Below are positions 14,006 to 19,923 of a stretch of 19,923 bases of DNA, piece after piece. The stretch's first letter is position 1; each line of letters begins with the position of its first letter. The translations under genes were made by a program, and so were the position numbers. Origin of the DNA: Chloroflexota bacterium (lineage in GTDB: Bacteria; Chloroflexota; Limnocylindria; Limnocylindrales; CSP1-4); contig JANYAA010000342.1 in NCBI GenBank assembly GCA_025355255.1, positions 1 to 19,923 on the forward strand, read 5' to 3'. The notes beneath the pieces are model-generated. The model ran no database searches. It was not told where the DNA came from and was given only the letters and a program-made list of their open reading frames with translations.

Positions 14006-15304
14006 ATGAAGTCGAACACCATGCTCTCCGTTGATCGATATCGCGGTCCGGGCCCGCTGCGGGTTGCCCTTGTGGGCACCTACCCGCCGCGCCAATGCGG
14101 GATCGCCACGTTCACGAGCGACATGGTGCACGCCCTCGCGGGCGCAGCGGGACCAGCCCACGCGAACTGGGCTGCGGTAGGCCCTCAACGGGGCCTTGCC
14201 AAGGTTGATGTCGTCGCCCTGGATCGCGAGGACCGGGCCTTCCCGGCCGAGGTCCGCTTCAGGCTGCGCACGGATCGGCCCGGCGACTACATCGCGGTTG
14301 CCGACCAGCTCAACCGGGCCGCCTATGACGTGGTCTCCCTGCAGCACGAGTACGGTATCTACGGCGACAACGAGGGCGAACACGTCCTCGACTTCCTCGG
14401 GGAGCTTGACGTTCCTGTCGTGTCCACGCTCCACACCGTCCGCGCCAAGCCAAGCGAGCGGCAGCGACGCATCCTGCACACGATCGGGCGAACCTCGGCG
14501 CGCGTGGTGGTGCTTTCGCAGGCCGCCGCCCGGCTCCTGCCATCTGTGTACGGGATTGACCCAGCCAAGGTTGAGGTGATCCCCCACGGCGTGCCGGACC
14601 TTCCGTTCGTGGACCCGGAGACGGTCAAGCCGCTTCTGGGTCTCACCGGCCGCCCGACCATCCTGAGCTTTGGCCTTCTGGGGCCCGGCAAGGGCTTTGA
14701 GTTCGCGATCCGGGCGATGTCCGACGTCGTGGCCGGGGTGCCCGCGGTGTGTTACGTGATCCTCGGGGCAACCCATCCGGACCTGCTCAGCCGTGAGGGC
14801 GAGGCATACCGCTCGTCGCTCCAGGCGCTGGTGGCAGAGCTTGGCCTTGGCGACCATGTGCGGTTTGTCAACTCGTACGTAGACCTGCCCACGCTTGGCC
14901 GCTGGCTTCAGGCCGCCGATGTGTTCGTCACGCCGTATCCGGGCGCCGAGCAGGTTGTGTCGGGCACCCTCGCCTACGCTTTGGGCACCGGCAAGGCCCT
15001 CGTCTCGACGCCGTATGCCTACGCACGCGAACTGCTGGCCGATGGCCGCGGCCGGCTCGTCCCCTTCGACGACAGCGCCGCGCTCGGGCGGGAGATCAGC
15101 AGCCTCTTCCTTGATCATGCGGCCCGCAATGCTGCTCGGCGATTGGCCTATCAGCACGGCCGACAGATGACCTGGCCCGTGGTGGGCGCAGCCTCCCGTC
15201 GCCTCTTCCAAGATGTCACTCTGCGCCCGGGTGTGACCATCCCGGCCCACATTGGGGCGCAGGTGTCTGCCCGTGACCGCCGTGAGGCGACATCCCCGCG
15301 TTGA
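14006..15304 (+). CDS. glycosyltransferase, GT-B fold, GT4-like
   Basis: The 432-residue cytoplasmic protein starts its Rossmann-like N-domain with VALVGTYPPRQCGIATFTSD, the typical opening of GT4-like enzymes, has LQHEYGIYG and a STLHTV segment in the acceptor half, and VIPHGV at the domain linker. The donor half has ILSFGLLGPGKGFEFAI, ADVFVTPYPGAEQVVSGTLAYALGTGK and PYAYARELLADGRGRLVPF, with the family's E-x7-E-like donor loop modified to GAEQVVSGTLAYA. It should transfer a sugar from a nucleotide donor; donor and acceptor are unknown. GGAGGT at 13990-13995 supports the ATG at 14006. It is only 17 bases after the regulator gene and likely shares its transcript. A 16-base palindrome lies 11 bases after the stop. 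Confidence 0.88.
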   Translation: MKSNTMLSVDRYRGPGPLRVALVGTYPPRQCGIATFTSDMVHALAGAAGPAHANWAAVGPQRGLAKVDVVALDREDRAFPAEVRFRLRTDRPGDYIAVADQLNRAAYDVVSLQHEYGIYGDNEGEHVLDFLGELDVPVVSTLHTVRAKPSERQRRILHTIGRTSARVVVLSQAAARLLPSVYGIDPAKVEVIPHGVPDLPFVDPETVKPLLGLTGRPTILSFGLLGPGKGFEFAIRAMSDVVAGVPAVCYVILGATHPDLLSREGEAYRSSLQALVAELGLGDHVRFVNSYVDLPTLGRWLQAADVFVTPYPGAEQVVSGTLAYALGTGKALVSTPYAYARELLADGRGRLVPFDDSAALGREISSLFLDHAARNAARRLAYQHGRQMTWPVVGAASRRLFQDVTLRPGVTIPAHIGAQVSARDRREATSPR

Positions 15305-15314
15305 CGCACGGGCG

Positions 15315-15330
15315 CTGGCACGCGTGCCAG
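15315..15330. terminator. short hairpin between convergent genes
   Basis: CTGGCACGCGTGCCAG is a perfect palindrome that can fold as a 6-bp stem with a CGCG loop, 11 bases after the glycosyltransferase stop and 53 bases from the end of the opposing gene. The following ACTTTG is a poor U-run, so termination here is only plausible. An operator is less likely because both flanking genes end here. Confidence 0.4.
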
Positions 15331-15382
15331 ACTTTGACGACCTGAGCGCCCCCTCGGTTGCAGCGGCGAGCCCGACCCGCAG

Positions 15383-15706
15383 TCAACCAACCGGCGCCGC
15401 CGTGGCAGGCTCTGGACTGCGCTCCGACGCGGCGAGCACCATCCACGCGAGCACCGCCGGAACGAGGTAGAGCCCGCCGAGCGTGCTGAGCAGCGCCAGC
15501 AGGCCGATGGACAGCACGCCGGTCACGAGCCGCACGGCTCGGCTCACGTCGCCGAGTGGCCGCACCCACCAGATGAGCAGAACTGCAGCGAACCAGCCCA
15601 TGACGAAGGGCCAGCCGATGAACCCGCTGCCGATCATCGGGATGGCGAGGCCCACCAGGGCGAGGACCCATGGCACGGACCATAGGTAGCGGCGTCCGCG
15701 GCTCAT
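15383..15706 (-). CDS. small integral membrane protein, 107 residues, unknown function
   Basis: I do not recognise a family. The protein has a basic start (MSRGRRYLW), then about three hydrophobic segments (roughly 9-28, 31-50 and 60-92), and a short polar C-terminus rich in Pro and Ala. The first two segments are separated by a short glycine turn (GSGFIGWPF), and Trp/Leu content is high, as in small inner-membrane proteins. No ribosome site stands before the ATG at 15706; instead TAGACT (minus strand, 15718-15713) ends exactly 6 bases upstream, which would put the transcript start on the ATG itself, a leaderless message. Coding support is its membrane-protein composition and the absence of a better frame on the other strand. 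Confidence 0.65.
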   Translation of the reverse strand: MSRGRRYLWSVPWVLALVGLAIPMIGSGFIGWPFVMGWFAAVLLIWWVRPLGDVSRAVRLVTGVLSIGLLALLSTLGGLYLVPAVLAWMVLAASERSPEPATAAPVG

Positions 15707-15712
15707 GGTCGC

Positions 15713-15718
15713 AGTCTA
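15713..15718 (-). promoter_or_regulatory. candidate -10 element (TAGACT) giving a leaderless transcript
   Basis: TAGACT on the minus strand ends 6 bases before the ATG of the 107-residue membrane protein. A loosely matching TTTGGC stands 16 bases further upstream as a possible -35. With normal spacing transcription would start at the A of the ATG. Confidence 0.3.
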
Positions 15719-15760
15719 CGCGGCGGAGGCCCACGCCAAAGGCGGGCGCAAAGCGCGGTT

Positions 15761-15804
15761 GCTTGTGGCCGCAGCGGCCGCACGGCCAGACCGCGGCCAC
15801 AAGC
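15761..15804 (-). terminator. 12-bp inverted repeat after the 115-residue protein gene
   Basis: GCTTGTGGCCGC (15761-15772) is the exact reverse complement of 15793-15804, with a 20-base loop that itself is GC-rich. It begins 7 bases after the stop of the minus-strand gene ending at 15811 and lies upstream of the next minus-strand gene. No U-run follows in the minus direction. A terminator or processing stem is the likely role. Confidence 0.5.
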
Positions 15805-15810
15805 GCATAC

Positions 15811-16158
15811 CTAGGCGGCTGATGCGCCCGGGCGTCGCGTGGCGCCCGGACGGCGTCCGAGCAGCGTGGCGCCCAGCGCGACCGCCGCAGCCAGTGTCCC
15901 GGCCGCAAGGAGGCGCGGCGCACCACCAACGAGCAGGCCGATCGACATCCCGGCGGCCAGGGAGGCGGCAAGGAGGACGTTCTCGTCCGGGGCGCCAGCG
16001 ACGGATGTCCTCACCGCACGCACGGCGTCGCTCATCGCGTCGCCTGCGTCGTCAAGGTTGCTGGGCATGCGGTCGGTGATCGCGGCCTTGACCGTCCCGA
16101 TGGAGGACCTGCCATTGACGTGAGTCTCGTGTTCCATTTCGCTGGTTCGCGTCGTCAT
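15811..16158 (-). CDS. small membrane-anchored protein, 115 residues, unknown function
   Basis: The N-terminal 55 residues are polar and probably helical (MEHETHVNGRSSIG, then LDDAGDAMSDAVRAVRTSV), followed by two Ala/Gly/Leu-rich hydrophobic segments (about 60-79 and 83-101) and a basic Arg/Pro tail. The overall shape recalls YqjD/ElaB-like and DUF3618-like proteins that anchor an amphipathic helix to the inner membrane, but I cannot assign a family. AAGGAG lies 7 bases before the ATG at 16158, which is the best start; the frame is open to 16296, but the extra 46 residues are His/Arg/Pro-rich and not preceded by a ribosome site. The neighbours on both sides are also small membrane proteins, suggesting a shared envelope-related role. 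Confidence 0.7.
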   Translation of the reverse strand: MTTRTSEMEHETHVNGRSSIGTVKAAITDRMPSNLDDAGDAMSDAVRAVRTSVAGAPDENVLLAASLAAGMSIGLLVGGAPRLLAAGTLAAAVALGATLLGRRPGATRRPGASAA

Positions 16159-16461
16159 TCGCGCGCTCCTTCTTAGGCTGTGGTGTCTGTGGTTGCCTTC
16201 CGGCGCAGGTCTTGGGCGTCCAAACGTGCGCAGCACGCACGCATAGGCGCGCCCTGGTGACGGGATCCCGAGCAGTTGCCCGGGATCAATCCCCATCGTC
16301 GCCCGATCTCCTCAGCAGTCGCGCTGCATGGAGGCGGGACAGCGTTGCGGATGCGTTGCACCGCGACAAGGGGGAGCTGGGGAGAGCCGCGGCGGCTGGG
16401 TACAGCGAAGCGGCGGCGACCACGATGGTCGCCGCCGCTTCGCATGGGTGGGGAACGCGTC
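16159..16461. other. 303-bp non-coding gap with a strong hairpin and CGGGATC repeats
   Basis: No gene is supported. The right end holds the terminator-like hairpin of the 167-residue protein gene (16405-16443). Further left, CGGGATCCCG (16261-16270, a palindrome) and a second CGGGATC (16281-16287) lie 20 bp apart, about 100 bp upstream of the 115-residue protein start, and may be an operator. The gene's own ribosome site AAGGAG is at 16166-16171. No clear -35/-10 pair was found. Confidence 0.45.
16405..16443 (-). terminator. perfect 17-bp hairpin downstream of the 167-residue protein gene
   Basis: GCGAAGCGGCGGCGACC (16405-16421) is the exact reverse complement of 16427-16443 around a 5-base loop. 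It begins 18 bases past the minus-strand stop at 16462. The stem is extremely GC-rich and lacks a U-run on either strand, as is often the case for terminators in high-GC genomes. Confidence 0.7.
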
Positions 16462-16965
16462 TTACGCGGGTTCGGCGAGCATGCCTTCAGGATCTCCAAA
16501 GGGGCCGTCTTCAGGGGCGGGGAAGACCGTCTCCGTTACTGCCCCGACGATGCCCATGCCGTCGTCGGTGGCCCGTGCTAGTGCATCGGCGTCGAGCGCC
16601 TGATCCACGGCGGGGCTCAGGTTGGTGACGATGTCCTCATCGTCACGGTCGGTTGAGCGGAGCCGGCTGAGCGCACCGCTGCGGATGAACCGCCATGCGC
16701 TGGCGACCAGCGCAAGCGAGACGCCAACCACCGCTACCGAGACAAGCCTGCTCGGCCAGCGGCGGCGCCGTCGCCCTGTGATGCGGACAATCGCGTCGCT
16801 CACGGCTGCAGCGGCACTCTCACGGCCGACCTCAACCAGGTGCGGGACATCGGCGTTCGCGATCATCTGGGTGCTTCCGTCAACCGCCAAGTCGCGGACA
16901 CGGCGCCCGAGCTGGACAGCGTCGTCAACCGGGCTGCTGGACCGGATATGCAGGGCTGAGGTCAT
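16462..16965 (-). CDS. single-pass membrane protein, 167 residues, unknown function
   Basis: I recognise no family. Residues 1-62 are polar with helical, heptad-like character (DDAVQLGRRVRDLAVDG, EVGRESAAAAVSDAIVRI). A basic cluster GRRRRRW (64-70) precedes one hydrophobic segment (about 73-94, LVSVAVVGVSLALVASAW), which predicts the N-terminus in the cytoplasm. The C-terminal 70 residues are acidic (STDRDDEDI, DQALDADALA) and end in a Pro/Glu/Gly-rich tail. GAGGAGGG, 5 bases before the ATG at 16965, is a very strong ribosome site and the best support that the gene is real. It sits between another small membrane-anchored protein and a small lipoprotein, with a strong terminator hairpin downstream. 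Confidence 0.72.
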   Translation of the reverse strand: MTSALHIRSSSPVDDAVQLGRRVRDLAVDGSTQMIANADVPHLVEVGRESAAAAVSDAIVRITGRRRRRWPSRLVSVAVVGVSLALVASAWRFIRSGALSRLRSTDRDDEDIVTNLSPAVDQALDADALARATDDGMGIVGAVTETVFPAPEDGPFGDPEGMLAEPA

Positions 16966-17070
16966 CTTGACCCTCCTCTTCGGTGAGTGGGCCCCCGACG
17001 CCCCGCGGCTGGATTCCCTTGCAGGGCCGGCGTCGCAGTGGTCATCAGGAGCAAATCGTGAATGCCTGCC

Positions 17071-17280
17071 TTAGGAGGCGGACGGTGCGACGCTCTGCAT
17101 TGGGGACGGCTCGGCGCTGAAGCTGGGGGAAACCAGCATCGGATCCGACGCGGACGGCGAGGCCATCGGCGCGGTGGAGTAACTCGGCATCGTGCTGGAT
17201 GCGGGGTAGCTGTTGCAGGCTGCAACCGCGGTGCCGATGGTTGCGGCGATGGCGAGCGTCGCCAAAGTGCGCTTGATCAT
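17071..17280 (-). CDS. small Ser/Pro/Ala-rich lipoprotein, 69 residues
   Basis: The N-terminus is a textbook lipoprotein signal: MIKR, then a hydrophobic stretch of about 15 residues and lipobox VAAC with Cys22 as the lipid-modified residue. The mature part is about 48 residues of low complexity, dominated by Ser, Pro, Ala, Met and Tyr (SYPASSTMPSYSTAP, SPSFSAEPSPMQSVAPSAS), without any fold or catalytic residue that I can see. It is probably anchored to the outer face of the cytoplasmic membrane. The ribosome site is poor (GAGGT about 13 bases before the ATG at 17280), so start and expression are less certain than the signal peptide. Confidence 0.65.
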   Translation of the reverse strand: MIKRTLATLAIAATIGTAVAACNSYPASSTMPSYSTAPMASPSASDPMLVSPSFSAEPSPMQSVAPSAS

Positions 17281-17450
17281 GTAGGTGAGTACCTCGAGTT
17301 TCGTGACGGGGAACCGGGCTTGGCATATCTGCCCGCCCCGAGTTGCCCTGCGAGCCTATCGAGGGTGACGGTGCAGGGGCGTGCCCATGCGCCCGGCGGT
17401 TGTTGCAGCGACGTCACAGCGGCTGCGCGCCAGGCGCACCCCAACCAGCG

Positions 17451-18272
17451 TCAGCGGATCGCCCGTATGGCCTCGCCGGACGACTGGGCCACCGCGCCCG
17501 GAAGCCCGTCCCCGTGGATGGCGCGAAGGGCCGAGACGGCACGCGGGGCTCGGCGCAGGCCGCGATCCCCAATAGCCGCTATCGGCGTGTAGTCGATCAT
17601 CGTGGCGCTCTCGGCAACCTCCAGCCGGTGGCCGACGCCACCCGGCGGGCAGCTGAAGACATCACCCGCGACCAGCAGCTCGATGTCGCCGCTCTCCCAG
17701 CGCAGAAGGAGCGTTCCGGCGAGGACTTGACCCCAATGGGGAAGGTCGCACCAGCCGTCACCGAAGCCGCTGATGGGGCCGAAGTTGGAGCGGGTGAAGA
17801 GCCACCGCCCCATGAGCCCCGACACGGTGTGGACCTGACCCGTGACCGCAGACCTCGCCCGGGTGCCGGCGACGCGGATGGACGTGGGCGGGAGGCCCGG
17901 GTCCGCGGTCCCCGCCACCACCTCGATCCCGCGGGATCGCAGGCCCTCCGGCGACTCGTCGACCGGCTCCAAGAGCGGTGTGAAGCCCGCGACCACGGCC
18001 GATGCCGTGGCGCTCAGCTCGTGCGTGCGACCGGGCGCCACATAGAATGCAGTCCCGGCGCCGAACACGCGCGGATGTCGGCCGTGGAGTCGGACCTCGC
18101 CCTTGAGCACCATGCCCCAGTGCTCCAACTCGCAGGGCCCCTCGAGGCTGGTCCCGGCGGAGCCGCTCGCAGGGACCTCGACGATGAGGTACGCGGCTTC
18201 GCCGAGCAGCGCGTAGCGGGTAAGGAGGCCGCCCGCCCGCACCGTCTTCAGCTCCTGCGATGACACGCGCAT
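17451..18272 (-). CDS. tandem (two-domain) cupin protein, 273 residues
   Basis: Two cupin barrels lie in tandem and are clearly related to each other. The first has CELEHWGMVLKGEVRLHG with His51 and APGRTHEL with His84; the second has WCDLPHWGQVLAGTLLL with His179 and PPGGVGHRLE with His215. Each repeat keeps one His from cupin motif 1 (HWG) and one from motif 2, fewer than the usual three-His-one-Glu metal set, so metal binding is uncertain. No DNA-binding domain or signal peptide is present. Possible roles are small-molecule sensing or dioxygenase/isomerase-like catalysis; I cannot decide. AAGGGGAA, 5 bases before the ATG at 18272, is a good ribosome site. The gene begins 15 bases after the stop of the histidine kinase, so it is probably its operon partner. 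The C-terminal 45 residues are Arg/Ala-rich and outside the cupin fold. Confidence 0.75.
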   Translation of the reverse strand: MRVSSQELKTVRAGGLLTRYALLGEAAYLIVEVPASGSAGTSLEGPCELEHWGMVLKGEVRLHGRHPRVFGAGTAFYVAPGRTHELSATASAVVAGFTPLLEPVDESPEGLRSRGIEVVAGTADPGLPPTSIRVAGTRARSAVTGQVHTVSGLMGRWLFTRSNFGPISGFGDGWCDLPHWGQVLAGTLLLRWESGDIELLVAGDVFSCPPGGVGHRLEVAESATMIDYTPIAAIGDRGLRRAPRAVSALRAIHGDGLPGAVAQSSGEAIRAIR

Positions 18273-18287
18273 GGTGTTCCCCTTGGC

Positions 18288-19923
18288 CTACCGCATGCCG
18301 GGACCGCTGCCGCCGATGGCTGACTCCAGGTCCTCGGCGGGCTCCGGCGCGTCGTCCTCCATCCAAACCAGATCCTCGTCCGCCCGCGGCAGTGTGAACC
18401 CGAACTCTGATCCGCCGCCCTCTCGCGGCTGCGCCCAGATGCGTCCGCCCATAGCGGTGATGAGGCCGCGGCTAATGTACAGACCGATGCCGGCGCCGGC
18501 CGCCTTGCGCGCCGTGTTGGCCGACCGGTAGTAGAGCCCGAACAGGCGCTCGGCCTCATCTGCGTCGATGCCGACCCCTTGGTCCAGTACGCGCACGATC
18601 ACCTCGGTTGGCGTCGGCTCGGCCTGCACGGTCACGGTGGTGCCGGACGGGCTGTACTTGGCGGCGTTGGACAGGAGGTTGCGGAGCACCTGCTCCACGT
18701 AGGTCCGCTCACCGGTGACGACCGGCAGGTCGGGCGGCAGGTCGGTCTCGAACGTGGTGCCGCTCCAGCGCGGCGCCTCCGACGCGATAACGGGTGCCAC
18801 AAGGTGTTGAACCAGCAACGGCTCTCCCTCGATCGTGATGCCCCGTTCCACCCGGCTCAGGGCCAGAAGGTCCTCCACGATGCGGTACAGCCGGTCCGAC
18901 TCCACCTCGATATGGTGGAGCATGGTCTCGCGCTCGTCTTCATGGCTGGGCCGCTGGAGGACCTTGGCGTAGCCGAAGATCGTCGTGATGGGTGTGCGGA
19001 GCTCGTGTGACAGCACGCCAAGGAAGGCCTCCTGGGCTTCCGATGCTTCCCGGGCGCGTGTGACGTCGCGCAGCACGACGATGTGTGACGGGCGGGCCTG
19101 GTCGAGGTGCGTGCCGGCGAGGTCCGCGGGATACGTGGACAGCTCCAGCCAGCGACCGTCCGCGAGGTGCGCCGTGACGGGCGCTCCGGACTCCTGCGCG
19201 CCGCTCCCCTGACGGGGCTGGTCGATGGCCTCCACACCAAGCCACTCCTGAAGGTCATCGAGGCGCTCGGGCAGTGACGCGCTGAAGATGGCGAGCGCCG
19301 CCTCGTTCGCCAGCGAGATCCGCCCGTCGGGGTCAACCACCAGGATGCCGTCGCCCATGGACTGGATGACCGCGCGCAGCTCGGCTGCTTGTCGGCGCTC
19401 ATCACCGGCGATCCTGGCGAGCCGCGCCTGCACGTCGATCCGGTCGCTGGTGTCCCGTGCCGTGAGGACCGAGGTGCGCGAGCCGTCCGGCAGCGGCACA
19501 TCCTGCAGCAGCACGTCCACGGGGATCTGGCGGCCGCCGCGCTGGGTGATCACGTCCGTATACACAAGCGCTTGACTCGACGAGTCGCGCAGGTCGGCGA
19601 GACGCTGGCGAAGCCCGGCTTCGTCGGCGGACTCGAGGAGCGTCGTCAGACTCTCCTGCTCCACCGCGCTCGGCTCGAGGCCCGCAAGGTCTGCGCCTCC
19701 GCGGTTCACGTAAGTGATTCGGAGCGTGACCGGATCAAACATGTAGACGGCGTCGGCACTCGCGTCCACCGTGGCCTTGAAGCGCGCAACCGTCGTGAAC
19801 AGCCGGGCGCGCTCGGCGGCGACGGCGATTCGGCTGGCGACGTCTCGGCCCATGGCCAGGTCATCGGGTCCATACCGATTGGGCGTTGCGCTGCCGAGCA
19901 CGAGCGAGCCGAGACGTTCGCCG
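18288..19923 (-). CDS. GAF-PAS-PAS sensor histidine kinase, N-terminus outside window
   Basis: The reading frame runs off the right edge of the window, and about 545 residues are present. The first 40 or so (GERLGSLVLGSATPNRYG to AAERARLF) are the end of a GAF domain. A PAS domain follows (VDASADAVYMFDP, TYVNRGG), a second PAS (SMGDGILVVDPDGRISLANEAAL), then HisKA with phospho-accepting His in FLGVLSHELRTPITTI, and the HATPase domain with N box LRNLLSNAAKYSP, G1 box DQGVGIDADE and G2 box GAGIGLYISRGL. The C-terminus adds an acidic tail of about 30 residues. It looks cytoplasmic in the part seen. Autophosphorylation on the His and transfer to a response regulator is the family reaction; no partner regulator is adjacent, and the distant OmpR-type regulator at 13107 lacks the conserved receiver Lys. 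The cupin gene follows after 15 bases. Confidence 0.93.
   Translation of the reverse strand, partial: GERLGSLVLGSATPNRYGPDDLAMGRDVASRIAVAAERARLFTTVARFKATVDASADAVYMFDPVTLRITYVNRGGADLAGLEPSAVEQESLTTLLESADEAGLRQRLADLRDSSSQALVYTDVITQRGGRQIPVDVLLQDVPLPDGSRTSVLTARDTSDRIDVQARLARIAGDERRQAAELRAVIQSMGDGILVVDPDGRISLANEAALAIFSASLPERLDDLQEWLGVEAIDQPRQGSGAQESGAPVTAHLADGRWLELSTYPADLAGTHLDQARPSHIVVLRDVTRAREASEAQEAFLGVLSHELRTPITTIFGYAKVLQRPSHEDERETMLHHIEVESDRLYRIVEDLLALSRVERGITIEGEPLLVQHLVAPVIASEAPRWSGTTFETDLPPDLPVVTGERTYVEQVLRNLLSNAAKYSPSGTTVTVQAEPTPTEVIVRVLDQGVGIDADEAERLFGLYYRSANTARKAAGAGIGLYISRGLITAMGGRIWAQPREGGGSEFGFTLPRADEDLVWMEDDAPEPAEDLESAIGGSGPGMR

Noticed and set aside
13814..15250. 478-codon open frame on the minus strand
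   Set aside because: Antisense to the glycosyltransferase, which has full GT-B motifs and a ribosome site.
16159..16296. 46-residue N-terminal extension of the 115-residue protein
   Set aside because: Non-coding character and no ribosome site; AAGGAG precedes the ATG at 16158.
17343..18263. 306-codon open frame on the plus strand
   Set aside because: Antisense to the tandem-cupin gene; Arg/Pro/Gly-rich without motifs.
19899..19901. GTG as true start of the histidine kinase
   Set aside because: The frame stays open to the window edge and encodes GAF residues (GERLGSL) upstream, so the gene is cut by the window.
1..19923. tRNA, rRNA, CRISPR arrays, transposases, attachment sites, known riboswitches
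   Set aside because: None were seen on reading both strands; the repeats present are short inverted repeats next to genes.

Overview
The window comes from a high-GC bacterium (about two thirds G+C by eye) that uses Shine-Dalgarno sites, GTG starts and tight ATGA/GTGA gene overlaps. The sequence suggests a Chloroflexota or Actinomycetota-like soil or freshwater heterotroph. That placement is an inference from base composition, protein style (Ala/Pro/Ser-rich lipoproteins, GAF-PAS-PAS kinase) and gene content; no rRNA or marker gene is present, so treat it as weak.

Left part (1-12849, all on the + strand) is catabolic. An aldehyde dehydrogenase tail, a YdiF-type acyl-CoA:acetate CoA-transferase and an enoyl-CoA hydratase overlap by 4 bases each and form an acyl-CoA module. 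Then comes a complete CUT2-type sugar ABC importer: lipoprotein binding protein, double-domain ATPase and two different permeases. A perfect 19-bp hairpin separates the binding protein from the ATPase. After a 436-bp non-coding gap with repeated GGTTGCG motifs comes a second run: a GMC flavoprotein with a four-cysteine cluster, a second choline-dehydrogenase-like GMC flavoprotein, a Gfo/Idh/MocA dehydrogenase and an AraC regulator. The simplest reading is uptake of a sugar, polyol or glycoside followed by oxidation without phosphorylation; no sugar kinase or isomerase is seen. The substrate cannot be named from sequence.

Middle (13107-15304, + strand): an OmpR-type regulator with a degenerate receiver domain (no conserved Lys), followed 17 bases later by a GT4-like glycosyltransferase.

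Right part (15383-19923, all on the - strand, convergent with the left part): a 3-helix small membrane protein with a possible leaderless start, two small membrane-anchored proteins of unknown function, a small Ser/Pro-rich lipoprotein, a tandem-cupin protein and a GAF-PAS-PAS histidine kinase cut off by the window end. The kinase and cupin are 15 bases apart and probably one operon. No RNA genes, CRISPR arrays, insertion sequences or phage genes were seen.
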